A stretch of 40,394 nucleotides of DNA. Origin: Ectothiorhodospiraceae bacterium (GTDB taxonomy: Bacteria > Pseudomonadota > Gammaproteobacteria > Nitrococcales > Halorhodospiraceae). Both the position numbers and the translations under genes were made by a program. The stretch lies in the NCBI GenBank assembly GCA_003552625.1, contig PUNM01000125.1, positions 1-40,394 on the forward strand, in the 5' to 3' direction. Shown in pieces: positions 17,184-26,082 of this stretch; within the stretch, counting starts at the first letter, position 1, and the number at the start of each line of letters is the position of its first letter. The notes beneath the pieces were generated by a model, which worked only from the letters and a program-made list of their open reading frames with translations, did not search any database and had not been told where the DNA came from.

Positions 17184-18124
17184 TGGCTGCGGACGGTCCG
17201 TGCCGGCGCGTCGATGCCACGACGCTGCGCCGGGTGGGGCAGGAACTGGCACGGATTCGTCGCTTCTTCGCTGCCCGCGGGGTGCTGGAGGTCCAGCCGC
17301 CGTGCCTGGGGCCGGCGGCCATGGAACCGGCCCTGGCGAGCATTCCGGTGCCGGGAGCCGGTCGCGACGGCGGCACGGCCTACCTGCAGACTTCGCCGGA
17401 ATCGGCGATGAAGGCGATGCTCGCCGCCGGTAGCGGCGATATCTACTACCTCGGCCCGGCGTGGCGGGGTGGGGAGTGCGGGCGCTGGCACACCAGCGAG
17501 TTTACCCTGCTCGAGTGGTACAGAGTCGGCTTCGACCACCACCGCCTGATCACGGAGGTCGCGGAGCTCGCTCAGGCGGTCCTCGGCCGGCGGCCGGTTG
17601 TGCGATTGACCTACCGCGACGCCTTCGTTCGCTATGCTGGGGTCGATCCACTGGCTGACTCCGAGGGTGTCCTTCAGGCTGCCCTGCAGTATCAAGGCAT
17701 CCATGTCCACGGCGCCGCGCCCGGCCGGGACGAGGCGCTCGACCTGCTCCTCTCCCACACGGTGGGGCCGGCACTGGGCCAAGGCACCCTGACCTTTCTG
17801 GAAGGCTTCCCGGCCAGTCAGGCCGCCCTGGCCCGCCTCGACGACGGCGACCCGCGGACGGCGCGGCGTTTTGAGCTTTTTGTCGACGGCCTGGAGATCG
17901 CCAACGGTTACCACGAGCTGACCGACCCGGCGGCGCAGCGCGCCCGTTTCGAGGCCGAACAGGCGGAGCGCCGCCGTAATGGGCAACCGGTGCACGAGTT
18001 GGACGAGCGACTGCTCAGTGCACTTGAGCAGGGCGTGCCGGACTGCGCCGGCGTGGCGCTCGGGGTGGGTCGCCTGTTTGCTGTGGCGATGGGGGCGGAA
18101 TCACTTCACGAGGTGCAGGTGTAA
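17183..18124 (+). CDS. epmA: EF-P beta-lysine ligase (EpmA/GenX/PoxA)
   Basis: Class II lysyl-tRNA-synthetase-like enzyme without an anticodon-binding domain that activates (R)-beta-lysine and attaches it to Lys34 of EF-P. It has 313 residues. Class II motifs are visible in FFAARGVLEVQPP (motif 1), HTSEFTLLEWYR (motif 2) and GVALGVGRLFAVAMG (motif 3), with the substrate-pocket segment FVDGLEIANGYHELTD. It overlaps efp by one base. EpmC (YfcM), which hydroxylates EF-P in some bacteria, is not in the window. Confidence 0.96.
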   Translation: MAADGPCRRVDATTLRRVGQELARIRRFFAARGVLEVQPPCLGPAAMEPALASIPVPGAGRDGGTAYLQTSPESAMKAMLAAGSGDIYYLGPAWRGGECGRWHTSEFTLLEWYRVGFDHHRLITEVAELAQAVLGRRPVVRLTYRDAFVRYAGVDPLADSEGVLQAALQYQGIHVHGAAPGRDEALDLLLSHTVGPALGQGTLTFLEGFPASQAALARLDDGDPRTARRFELFVDGLEIANGYHELTDPAAQRARFEAEQAERRRNGQPVHELDERLLSALEQGVPDCAGVALGVGRLFAVAMGAESLHEVQV

Positions 18125-18147
18125 GGCTTCGCACACCGTTTTGTTCG

Positions 18148-18160
18148 GCGCAGTCTGCGC
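18148..18160. other. Short GC palindrome between epmA and M15 peptidase genes
   Basis: GCGCAG-T-CTGCGC lies in the 61-base gap between two convergent genes. It may help end transcription on either strand, but the stem is short and no U-tract follows. Confidence 0.3.
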
Positions 18161-18185
18161 AACGCGCCCTCAATCCGCTTTTCGG

Positions 18186-18809
18186 TCATTGTGGCTCCCC
18201 TTCGTCTTTGTAGCGCCAGTGCCACGGCTCAAAGTCAAGACCGTGTTCATTATCCTCTGGGTAAGACAGACGGAAGCCAAGCTCCGGGGCTTTCGTCTTG
18301 AGCCACGCGTAAGCCTCCGTCTCCGCGAAGGCCTTATCGAGGCCATCGACCTCCGGGACGGTCACGTCGATGGCCTCGCCGGTGTGGTGTTCACTCAATC
18401 CCGGGGCCGTGCTGGTCTTCAGGATCTCCTCCATCGATACCCCCTCATCCAGGCGGCCACGGATGAGCTGCTCCTGTTCCTCAACACTCCGGAACGTGGA
18501 GACGATGATCAGTTCGTGGCCGGCCTGCCGCGCCTCGGCCTGGAGACGGAGCCAGGCGTCCGCCGCATCGGGACTCATGCAGAACGGGCCGCGCTTGGGG
18601 TCGATGGAGACCGGGACCAGCGTTGCCGGGTAGGGCTGGCGGCTGAGTCCGGTCTCTTCGGCGTACCCCTCATCGATGTCGAGCCGGTGGTGGGCGGCCC
18701 TGACGGCCACCTCTTCGGCAACGATCGATGCCATGCTCTGTGGCGTCGGGCAATGCGGTGGCACCGTCCCGGGCCCACCGAGTGCCAGTCCCAAGGTGGT
18801 GATCGCCAC
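18186..18809 (-). CDS. M15-family D-alanyl-D-alanine carboxypeptidase-like peptidase
   Basis: VanY-type zinc peptidase of up to 207 residues. The zinc-site motifs are SEHHTGEAIDV and EPWHWRY, with the family's STFRSVEEQEQLI before them. No signal peptide is visible, so either it acts in the cytoplasm on recycled peptidoglycan peptides or it is exported in an unusual way. The start is uncertain: a GTG at 18809, ten bases after the AEC stop with GGA nearby, gives coupling; the ATG at 18734 would shorten it by 25 residues but has no Shine-Dalgarno sequence. It is the last gene of the leftward accessory block, and its link to the block's chemistry is unclear. Confidence 0.85.
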   Translation of the reverse strand: MAITTLGLALGGPGTVPPHCPTPQSMASIVAEEVAVRAAHHRLDIDEGYAEETGLSRQPYPATLVPVSIDPKRGPFCMSPDAADAWLRLQAEARQAGHELIIVSTFRSVEEQEQLIRGRLDEGVSMEEILKTSTAPGLSEHHTGEAIDVTVPEVDGLDKAFAETEAYAWLKTKAPELGFRLSYPEDNEHGLDFEPWHWRYKDEGEPQ

Positions 18810-18819
18810 AGGCTGTCCA

Positions 18820-19740
18820 TCAGTTCCCGGCCACCAACTGGAACAGGCCGAGCACCAGGGGCAGCGTGATCACGGCGGCTGCCGTCTGCAGAGTCAGGAT
18901 CGAGGCCATTAGCGGGGCGTCCCCACCCAGTTGCCGGGCCAGGATGTAGCAGGACGCGGACGCCGGCACCCCGGCGAAGAGAACCAGCACTGCTCCGGTT
19001 ACCGGATCCAGGCCGAGTGCCAGTGCCCCGGCTCCGACCCCGGCCGGTAGGACCAGGAGCTTGATCACCGAGGCTGCGCCGAGTAGCCGCGGGCTGCGCG
19101 TGAGCTCACCCCAATAGAGTCCGGCACCGGCGGCCATCAGGCCGAGCGGTAGGGCTGCCTGGCCCAGCCCGTCAAGGAAGGCCGATATCGCCGCTGGCAG
19201 AGCAATGGGCGCGAAACTCAGTGCCAGTCCGAGCAGGCAGGCCATCACCAGCGGGTTACGGATCACGCTGGCGAGAAAGCTGGGGCGCCGGTCGTGGGGG
19301 GTGTTGCCGAAGCGAACCAGGGCGGCGATGGCGATGATATTCACCACCGGCACCATGACCGCCAGGCTGATTGCGGCGAGGGTCAACCCCTCGCTGCCGT
19401 AGAGTGCGCCGGCGGTTGCCAGGCCCACGTAGGTGTTCGGCCGGAAGGTGCCCTGCAGTGCCGACGTAAAGCCGGGGCCGCGGCCGCCGAGGCCCGGCGC
19501 GATGACCCAGAGGATTCCACCGGCGGCGGCGATCCCGCCGATGAGCAACACCGCGATGGGCAGAAGCGGTAACTCGCCAAGGGGGGCTTCTGCGAGCCGC
19601 ACGACGAGCAGGGCCGGCAGTGCGAGGTAGTAGGTCAAGCGCTCGGCCCCGTCCCAGAAGAGCGGGGGGACGAAATCGTGGCGGCGCAGGAGATGGCCGA
19701 GCGCAATGAGGCCGAAGACGGCGACGAGTGCGCTGACCAT
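18820..19740 (-). CDS. AEC-family (auxin efflux carrier-like) permease
   Basis: Integral membrane carrier of 306 residues with about ten hydrophobic segments in the two-half arrangement of the AEC/BART family; bacterial members are mostly putative malonate or other carboxylate carriers. It begins 21 bases after the TRAP permease stop with an AAGG just upstream, and its stop nearly abuts the M15 peptidase gene. Placement after a TRAP transporter suggests movement of a related organic anion, perhaps export of an intermediate. Substrate and direction cannot be read from sequence. Confidence 0.88.
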   Translation of the reverse strand: MVSALVAVFGLIALGHLLRRHDFVPPLFWDGAERLTYYLALPALLVVRLAEAPLGELPLLPIAVLLIGGIAAAGGILWVIAPGLGGRGPGFTSALQGTFRPNTYVGLATAGALYGSEGLTLAAISLAVMVPVVNIIAIAALVRFGNTPHDRRPSFLASVIRNPLVMACLLGLALSFAPIALPAAISAFLDGLGQAALPLGLMAAGAGLYWGELTRSPRLLGAASVIKLLVLPAGVGAGALALGLDPVTGAVLVLFAGVPASASCYILARQLGGDAPLMASILTLQTAAAVITLPLVLGLFQLVAGN

Positions 19741-19761
19741 CTCCCTTTCCGCGTCTGCCCG

Positions 19762-21930
19762 CTAGTTCCCGGGCTGCAGCACCGGCTGTCGCGAGGCGTA
19801 CCGGTACTGCCAGGCCATCAAGGCGGCCCCCACGACCACGCCGCCGAGGTCGGTGTAGACGCCGCCGTAGATCATGGCGATGGCGCCGCCGAGCAGGATG
19901 CCGCGCAGCAGCCACGGCACATGCCCGAAGAGCCAGCCCTGCACCGATGCCGCGAGCAGGAAGATACCCACGGACGCCGTTGCCGCCACGCGCAGGATCT
20001 CGTACCACTCGCCGCCGCCGAGCATCGCCGGGCTGTAGAAGAACATGAACGGCACGATAAAGGCCGCCAACCCGATCTTGAAGGCGGTGACCGAGGTCTT
20101 CAGCGGGTCCGAGCCCGCAATGCCGCCGGCGGCGTAGGCCGCCAGGGCCACAGGTGGTGTGATCGCCGAGAGAACGGCGTAGTAGAACACGAAGAAGTGG
20201 GCAACCAGCGGCGGGATACCCATCTGCTGCAGCCCGGGAGCGACCACGGACGCGGCCACGGCGTAAGCCGCCGTGGTCGGCATCCCCATGCCGAGCAGGA
20301 TCGACAGGCACATGGCGAAGAACATCGCCAACAGCATGGAGGCGTCCGCAACACCGAGCAGCATGGAGGCGAAGCGGGAACCGACGCCGGTGAGGCTGAT
20401 TACGCCGACGATAATGCCGGCGCAGGCGCAGACGGCCACCAGGGGGATAACCATGCGGCCGCCCATCTCCAGCGCACGCAGAATCTTGCGCACGCCCATG
20501 GCATCCGGCGTCAGCCAGCTGATGACCACCGCAGCCATCATGGCGAGGGTGCCGGCGCGGATCACCGAGTAGCCCTGGAAGAGTGCGTAGATGAGCACCA
20601 CGATGGGAATGAAGAGGTAGATCTGGCGAAGCATCCGTCCCAGACCGGGGAGCTCGGCGCGCGGGATGCCGCGCATCCCCATCTTGGCCGCCTCGTTGTC
20701 CACCATGAAGTAGACCGACAGGAAGTAGAGTGCAGCCGGGATGATGGCGGCGGCGACGATCTCCGTATACGGGATCCCGGTGATCTCTGCCATGATGAAC
20801 GCGCCCGCTCCCATGATCGGCGGAACCAGCTGTCCACCGGTGGAGGCGGTAGCCTCGATGGCCCCGGCACTCTGCGGCCGGTAGCCCACCCGTTTCATCA
20901 GCGGGATGGTCAGGCTGCCGGTGGCCACCACGTTGCCGGCGGAGGTGCCGTTGATCATCCCCATGAGACCGGAGGCGAAAACCGACACCTTGGCCGGTCC
21001 GCCACGCGCCCAGCCGGCGATGGCGAAGGCGAAGTTGACGAAGTAGTCGCCGACGCGGGAGATCTGGAGGAACGCGGCGAAGGTGATGAAGAGGATGATG
21101 TAGGTCGATGAGACGGCGGTGGTTGGCCCGAGAATCCCGCTGTCGGTATAGATGTAGGTAAAGAACCGCGTGAAGGAGTAGCCCCGGTGCTCCAGGAAGC
21201 CGGGCAGCCAAGGGCCGACGAAGGAGTAGACCAGGAAGACGCCGGTGATGATCACCAGGGCTAACCCGGCGATGCGCCGCGTCAGCTCCATGATCAGCAA
21301 CACGCCGGCGGCGGAGATCCACAGTTCCTGTGCGCCGGCGAAAGGCGTCCCGGCGGCCATCTGCCAACGGCCCAGCGCCATGACGATATAGGCGCCGACC
21401 ATCAGTGCGCCGAAGCCGAGGATCCAGTCCGGCCAGTGGACGCGATTGTTGGGGCTGCGGAAGATCCACGCCGCTACGGTGGCAATAGCGACGCTGCCGA
21501 AGAGGGTGTAACCGAACTGCTTGGCCAGCCACTGGGGCAGCTGGGTCGACGACATGCCGTCGATCTCCAGCAGGTAGCCGATGTACCCCAGGGCGCCGAG
21601 CGCCCAGAGCATCAGCCCGACCGAGGGAACCAGTATCAGCCACTGGAGCATGCCTTTGGGGGCGGCCGGAGCCTCCCGGTCCAGCGTGCGCGCTGCGGTG
21701 AGCGCAAACCCGATAAAGAGGCCGCCGGCGACGTGGAGGATTCGGAAGGTCCAGGTCTCCAGGGGCGCGACGTTCAGCGTAAAGATGTGGAAGGCCGTGT
21801 AGATGGCGCAGGCCCAGAAAAAGAGGGTGCGCTGCCAGCCGGTCAGGGCGCGCTCACTCGGACCCATGGGGATTTCGGTCTCCCCTTGGGATTCAACCTT
21901 CTTTTCCAGCTCGGTGGGTCGCTCGCTCAT
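19762..21930 (-). CDS. TRAP transporter fused permease, TAXI type (DctQM fusion)
   Basis: Membrane part of a TAXI-type TRAP importer, 722 residues. A hydrophilic cytoplasmic N-terminus (about 30 residues) precedes a DctQ-like set of helices, then a long DctM-like region with repeated helices and conserved stretches such as GMINGTSAGNVVATGSLTIP and LLGMGMPTTAAYAVAA. Fusion of the small and large membrane subunits is normal for TAXI systems. These are secondary transporters commonly driven by Na+ or H+ gradients, with Na+ likely in a halophile. It lies 111 bases after its receptor gene with a strong GC hairpin between them, which probably lowers permease expression relative to receptor. Confidence 0.94.
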   Translation of the reverse strand: MSERPTELEKKVESQGETEIPMGPSERALTGWQRTLFFWACAIYTAFHIFTLNVAPLETWTFRILHVAGGLFIGFALTAARTLDREAPAAPKGMLQWLILVPSVGLMLWALGALGYIGYLLEIDGMSSTQLPQWLAKQFGYTLFGSVAIATVAAWIFRSPNNRVHWPDWILGFGALMVGAYIVMALGRWQMAAGTPFAGAQELWISAAGVLLIMELTRRIAGLALVIITGVFLVYSFVGPWLPGFLEHRGYSFTRFFTYIYTDSGILGPTTAVSSTYIILFITFAAFLQISRVGDYFVNFAFAIAGWARGGPAKVSVFASGLMGMINGTSAGNVVATGSLTIPLMKRVGYRPQSAGAIEATASTGGQLVPPIMGAGAFIMAEITGIPYTEIVAAAIIPAALYFLSVYFMVDNEAAKMGMRGIPRAELPGLGRMLRQIYLFIPIVVLIYALFQGYSVIRAGTLAMMAAVVISWLTPDAMGVRKILRALEMGGRMVIPLVAVCACAGIIVGVISLTGVGSRFASMLLGVADASMLLAMFFAMCLSILLGMGMPTTAAYAVAASVVAPGLQQMGIPPLVAHFFVFYYAVLSAITPPVALAAYAAGGIAGSDPLKTSVTAFKIGLAAFIVPFMFFYSPAMLGGGEWYEILRVAATASVGIFLLAASVQGWLFGHVPWLLRGILLGGAIAMIYGGVYTDLGGVVVGAALMAWQYRYASRQPVLQPGN

Positions 21931-21986
21931 TGGGGGGTGCCTTGGGATCGTTCCTGTTGCGGGCTCGATGGGCCGGCCCTAAACAG

Positions 21987-22019
21987 CCCGCCCCCGTCCG
22001 GTCAACGGGCGGGGGCGGG
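21987..22019 (-). terminator. Intra-operon GC hairpin between TRAP receptor and permease
   Basis: CCCGCCCCCG and CGGGGGCGGG form a 10-bp, all-GC stem around a 13-base loop. On the minus strand it is followed only by CTGTTTAGG, so it may attenuate rather than stop transcription, or protect the 3' end of the receptor mRNA. Confidence 0.55.
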
Positions 22020-22041
22020 GCGGGCTAACGGGCGGGCTGGA

Positions 22042-23019
22042 TCAGTCGCGCAGCTCCGCCGGGATCTCGTAGCCGTTCTCCTCGAACCACTCCACGGCGC
22101 CCGGGTGCCACGGCATCCAGTCGTTGTGCTCGTAGTTCTCCGGGACGGTTTCCCAGGCCGCGTTGTGGATGCTCTGCATCCGGTCGTGGTTCTCCATCAC
22201 GATGCGGGTGACCTCGTAGACGAGGGACGCCGGCGTATCCTGGTGCGTGATGGCGAAGTTCCAGATGGAGATGGCCGGGATCGCCTCATCGAGCGAGTCG
22301 TAGAGGTCGGCGTCCAGCTCGCCTGCCGAGAGTTCCGGGAAAGCCTCCAGCAGCTGATCCTGTTGATCCTCGGTCACCGAGAAGATGTTGGTGTCGATCT
22401 CCGCCTCAAGCTGGGAGAAGGCCGAGATCGGAGTGCCTGCAGCGAAGGCGAAGGCGTCGATCAGCCCGTCCTGGAGCTGGCCGGCCAGGTCGGAGGCGCC
22501 GCCATTGCGGACGCGCACATCGATGCCGAGCTCGTCGAAGAAGCGCGGGAAGTAGGTGTCCGCGGTACCACCGGAGGGGCCGACGCCGACCCGCTTGCCT
22601 TCCAGGTCCTCCATGGAGGTGATGTCATCGCCCTCGCGGGTAATGACGTGGAAGCTGGTCTGGTACATCGGGAAGACAGCGCGGATGTTGCGATGCTCCA
22701 TGCCCGGTGCGAGCTCACTCTCGCCGTCCCAGGCCTCTTTCGCCGGGCCCATGGTGACCAGGCCGAACTCGTGGTCGCCGGTCTCGACCAGCGTGACGTT
22801 CTGCACCGGGCCGCCGGTTACCTCGCCGCCGGCGCGGATGTCCAGCTCGCCGGCAACCATGTCCGCCCAGCCGGAGCCGTAGATGTAGTAGGTGCCACCC
22901 TGGCTGGCGGTGCCGACCGTGAAACTGCTCGGCCAGTCCGCACGGTCCGCCGTGGCCGTGGCCGACAGGGCCAGAGCCGAGGTGGCAGTGACTGCGGTCA
23001 TCCAAGTCTTGAAGCTCAT
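22042..23019 (-). CDS. TAXI-family TRAP solute receptor, periplasmic
   Basis: Periplasmic substrate-binding protein of a TRAP importer, 325 residues. It has an N-terminal signal peptide ending near ATATA-D, then the TAXI-family opening FTVGTASQGGTYYIYGSG and the GKRVGVGPSGGTADTYF segment of the second lobe. It is acid-rich, as expected for an extracytoplasmic protein of a halophile. AGGAGA lies ten bases before the start. Known TAXI receptors bind small carboxylates such as glutamate or alpha-ketoglutarate; the ligand here is unknown. It has its own promoter and heads the transporter part of the block. Confidence 0.94.
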   Translation of the reverse strand: MSFKTWMTAVTATSALALSATATADRADWPSSFTVGTASQGGTYYIYGSGWADMVAGELDIRAGGEVTGGPVQNVTLVETGDHEFGLVTMGPAKEAWDGESELAPGMEHRNIRAVFPMYQTSFHVITREGDDITSMEDLEGKRVGVGPSGGTADTYFPRFFDELGIDVRVRNGGASDLAGQLQDGLIDAFAFAAGTPISAFSQLEAEIDTNIFSVTEDQQDQLLEAFPELSAGELDADLYDSLDEAIPAISIWNFAITHQDTPASLVYEVTRIVMENHDRMQSIHNAAWETVPENYEHNDWMPWHPGAVEWFEENGYEIPAELRD

Positions 23020-23109
23020 GTCCGGACTTCTCCTCGATCTCGGTCCCTGGGCCGCGCCCGATTGTGGTTATAAACGATAATGCTCCGCCCTTCCTGGCCG
23101 GGAGCGCGC

Positions 23110-23138
23110 TTTATGACAAGGCTTTTGAAGAGTGTCAA
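23110..23138 (-). promoter_or_regulatory. Promoter of the TAXI transporter genes
   Basis: Minus-strand TTGACA (perfect -35) and CATAAA (4/6 -10) stand 17 bases apart, about 90 bases before the receptor ATG. A short TTAT/ATAA inverted repeat lies downstream near 23067-23080. The 163-base gap between the dehydrogenase and receptor genes is thus a promoter region, so the transporter can be expressed separately. Confidence 0.6.
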
Positions 23139-23182
23139 CCTGCAGCGCAACATGAGCCGGCCATCACACGCCCGGATAAGCG

Positions 23183-24631
23183 TTACCCACGGGGCACCGT
23201 CTGGGTCTCCACGAACTCGAAGAGCCCTTCGATACCGCCCTCCCGGCCGTAGCCGGAGAGCTTCATGCCGCCGAAAGGCGCTTCCGGTGTGGGCCCGCTT
23301 CCGGTGTTCCAACCCACGTGCGGAAACTGCAGGCGCGGGATGAATCGCTCGGCGCGCTCGCCATCCCCGGTGAACAGGTAGGCGGCCAGGCCGAAATCGG
23401 TGTCATTGGCCATTTCAAGCGCCTGCGATTCGCCCTCGAAGGGCGCCATGGGCACGAGCGGGCCGAAGGTCTCCTCCTGCCAGCAAGCCATATCCCGCGT
23501 TACTCCGCGCACAACAGTGGGCGGGAAGAACCCGCCGTGATCCTGCTCCAGCGGGCCGGGGTCATCCCCCAGCACCGACACGGCGCCGTTGGCCAGCGCA
23601 TCCTGTAGATGCCGACGGACCTTTTCGTAGCCGCTGCGGTCGATCAGCGGGCCGAGATCGACGCCGTCCTCCATGCCGTCGCCGACGCGCAGCCGCGCGG
23701 CCCGTTCGGCGACCTTCTCCGAGAAGCGGTCGATCACGCTCGCCTCGACCAGAATCCGGTTGGCACAGACGCAGGTCTGGCCGCCACCGCGGAATTTGTT
23801 GGCAAGCAGTTGATCGGCGGCATGGTCCAGATCGGCATCAGCGAAGACGATGAACGGGGCGTTGCCGCCGAGCTCGAGGGTCAGGCGCTTGCAGTCGTCG
23901 GCGCTGCCGCGAATCAGCTCCTGGCCGACGCTGGTCGAGCCGGTGAAGCTGAGCACACGCACACGGGGATCACCGAGCAGCGCATCCCCGATAGGACCGG
24001 CAGCGCCGGTGACCAGGTTGACCATCCCCGGGGGCAGACCGGCCTCACGGTGCAGGAGGGTGAAGAGCGCGATCATGGTCAGCGGCGTCTTCGACGACGG
24101 CTTGACCACTGCCGGAGCGCCGGCGGCCAGGGAGGCGGATAGCTTCTTGGCGATCATGCCGATGGGGAAGTTCCACGGCGTGACCAGGCCGACCACGCCG
24201 GCCGGGCGGTTGTGCACCGTCCAGGTACAGCCGCGGGGCTGTTCATCCAGCTCCCGCGGTTTCAGGAAATCGATGTGCCGCGCTGCGTAGTTGAAGAATC
24301 CCGCGGCGTAGAGGACCTCGCCAGCCCCCTCGGCGTGGGGCTTGCCGTGCTCCAGGGTAAGGATGCGGCCAAGCTCCTGCTGATTCTCACGCAGTGCTGT
24401 GTCGATCGCCTCCAGCCATTCCCGGCGGGTTGCCAGGTCGGCGTCCCGATGCAGGGCGTCACTGGCGGCGGCGACGGCCCGGTCGGTCTCTCGCGGGCCG
24501 AGGGCGGGCACTTCGGCTAGCAGGGCGCCGTTCGCCGGGTTGGTGACCTGGAACGCGGTGGCGTCATCGGCGCCGACCCACTCGCCGCCGATGTAGGCCT
24601 GGATCCGGGGTAGAAGCGGTGATTCGATCAT
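23183..24631 (-). CDS. NAD(P)-dependent succinate-semialdehyde dehydrogenase family (GabD-like)
   Basis: Aldehyde dehydrogenase of 482 residues. TPWNFPIGM, the catalytic glutamate E253 in LELGGN and the nucleophile C287 in GGGQTCVCANR are all present; the second cysteine C289 is the redox-switch position typical of GabD. It oxidises an aldehyde acid such as succinate or glutarate semialdehyde. ATG 24631 has AGG eight bases upstream; ATG 24637 is an equal alternative differing by two residues. A longer in-frame extension to 24823 is rejected because it is Arg/Ala-rich and lies inside the amidase gene. It follows the amidase by 23 bases. Confidence 0.92.
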   Translation of the reverse strand: MIESPLLPRIQAYIGGEWVGADDATAFQVTNPANGALLAEVPALGPRETDRAVAAASDALHRDADLATRREWLEAIDTALRENQQELGRILTLEHGKPHAEGAGEVLYAAGFFNYAARHIDFLKPRELDEQPRGCTWTVHNRPAGVVGLVTPWNFPIGMIAKKLSASLAAGAPAVVKPSSKTPLTMIALFTLLHREAGLPPGMVNLVTGAAGPIGDALLGDPRVRVLSFTGSTSVGQELIRGSADDCKRLTLELGGNAPFIVFADADLDHAADQLLANKFRGGGQTCVCANRILVEASVIDRFSEKVAERAARLRVGDGMEDGVDLGPLIDRSGYEKVRRHLQDALANGAVSVLGDDPGPLEQDHGGFFPPTVVRGVTRDMACWQEETFGPLVPMAPFEGESQALEMANDTDFGLAAYLFTGDGERAERFIPRLQFPHVGWNTGSGPTPEAPFGGMKLSGYGREGGIEGLFEFVETQTVPRG

Positions 24632-24654
24632 GGGCATAACCTGCTTCGAGCGTG

Positions 24655-26082
24655 TCAGAGCCCGGAGTCGTGCCCGACCCGGGCGGGACGGATGTGGGTC
24701 AGCGGTGCGGCTTGCTGGTAGGCGTGAGCAGCGCGCAGCACCAGCCCGTCCGCGTGGCGTGGCCCGACGAGCTGGAGCCCGATGGGCAGCCCCGCCTGTG
24801 TGAAGCCGCACGGGACGGAGCACGCCGGCTGACCGGTCATGTTGAACGGGTAGGTGAAGGGGGTCCAGCTGGGCCAGCGCCGGTCGTGCCAGCCCTCCGG
24901 CACTTCGAGGCCGGCCGTGAAGGCGGGGATCGGTAGTGACGGCGTCAGCAGCAGGTCGTAGCGCTGATGGAAGCGGCTCATCTGCTCGATCAGTGCGGCG
25001 CGTTCGTTCATCGCGGCCAGGTAGTCGAGCATGGAGGCGTCCCGGACGCTGCCGGCAGCTTCGATCAGATTCGGGTCCATCTCGCTGTGGCGGGACTCCG
25101 GAATGCTGCGCAAGGCGTTGGCCGCCCCGCCGAAGAAGAGCAGGTCGAAGGACTCCCGCGGATCCGGGAACCCGGGATCAACCGCCTCCACATGGGCGCC
25201 AAGGGCTTCCAGCGTGCGGGCCGCCGAGGCCACGGCAGCGGCGATCTCCGGATCGACGTCCACGTAGCCGAAATCGGGGCTGAAGGCGATCCGCAGGCCG
25301 TTGATACCGCCTGCCAGGGCGGCCACGTAATCGCCCCCGGCGGGGGGGAGCGTCGGGTCACGCGGGTCCGGCTCGGCGATCACATTCATCAGCCGCGCAG
25401 CGTCCTCGACGGTCCAGGTCATCGGCCCCGGGTGAGCCAGCTGCCCGAACGGGCTTGCCGGCCACAGCGGGACGCGCCCCTGGGTGGGCTTGTGCCCGAC
25501 AATCCCGGAGAAACCAGCCGGGATGCGGATCGAGCCGCCGGCGTCGGTGCCCAGGGCGAGCGGTCCCATGCCCAATGCCACGGAGGCGGCACTGCCGCCG
25601 CTGGATCCTCCGGCAGTCCGCGAGGGGGCAAACGGGTTCCCGGTGACGCCGTAGCAGGGGCAGTCCGTGACCCCCTTCCAGCCCAGCTCCGGCGTCGTGG
25701 TCTTGCCCAGCGGGACAAAGCCGTGACGGCGCAGCGCGGCGACAGCCGGGGCGTCCTGCTCCCAGGGACCGGCGGGATCGACGGTCTTTGAACCCTTGAG
25801 GTTCGGCCAGCCGCGGGTCAGGAAGACATCCTTGATTGCCACCGGGACACCGTCGAGCTGCCCCATGGGGCGGATCTGCCGGTAGCGTTGCTCGGCGGCG
25901 CGGGCCGCCTCCAGCGTGGTCGCCTCATCCACCAGGCAGAAGGCATTGACCGCCTTGTCGTGATCGCGAACACGCTGCAGGGCGGCTTCGGCGGCCTCCA
26001 CCGGGGAGAGCTCGCCGCTGCGGAAACGGCGGAGCAGGGCGCTGGCCGTCAGGTCGGCGATGGGGGTGGGGTCGTGACTCAT
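24655..26082 (-). CDS. Amidase-signature family hydrolase
   Basis: Amide hydrolase of 475 residues with the Ser-cisSer-Lys triad readable as K84 (VAIKDVF), S160 (GGSSGGS) and S184 (GTDAGGSIRIP). It is not GatA: no gatB or gatC is near, and it sits between two dehydrogenases in a transporter cluster. It overlaps the 2-hydroxyacid dehydrogenase gene by four bases (ATGA). The substrate is likely an imported amide or an amide intermediate; sequence does not specify which. Confidence 0.9.
   Translation of the reverse strand: MSHDPTPIADLTASALLRRFRSGELSPVEAAEAALQRVRDHDKAVNAFCLVDEATTLEAARAAEQRYRQIRPMGQLDGVPVAIKDVFLTRGWPNLKGSKTVDPAGPWEQDAPAVAALRRHGFVPLGKTTTPELGWKGVTDCPCYGVTGNPFAPSRTAGGSSGGSAASVALGMGPLALGTDAGGSIRIPAGFSGIVGHKPTQGRVPLWPASPFGQLAHPGPMTWTVEDAARLMNVIAEPDPRDPTLPPAGGDYVAALAGGINGLRIAFSPDFGYVDVDPEIAAAVASAARTLEALGAHVEAVDPGFPDPRESFDLLFFGGAANALRSIPESRHSEMDPNLIEAAGSVRDASMLDYLAAMNERAALIEQMSRFHQRYDLLLTPSLPIPAFTAGLEVPEGWHDRRWPSWTPFTYPFNMTGQPACSVPCGFTQAGLPIGLQLVGPRHADGLVLRAAHAYQQAAPLTHIRPARVGHDSGL

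Noticed and set aside
19256-21643. 795-codon frame on the same strand as the TRAP permease but in another phase
   Set aside because: Arg/His/Pro-rich translation without any motif; the real frame encodes a clear TAXI permease with membrane helices.
23067-23080. TTAT-ATAA inverted repeat downstream of the TAXI promoter as an operator
   Set aside because: The arms are only four bases and AT-rich; not enough to stand as a separate feature.
24632-24823. N-terminal extension of the semialdehyde dehydrogenase
   Set aside because: The extra 60 residues are Arg/Ala-rich, overlap the amidase coding region, and a normal start with AGG spacing exists at 24631.
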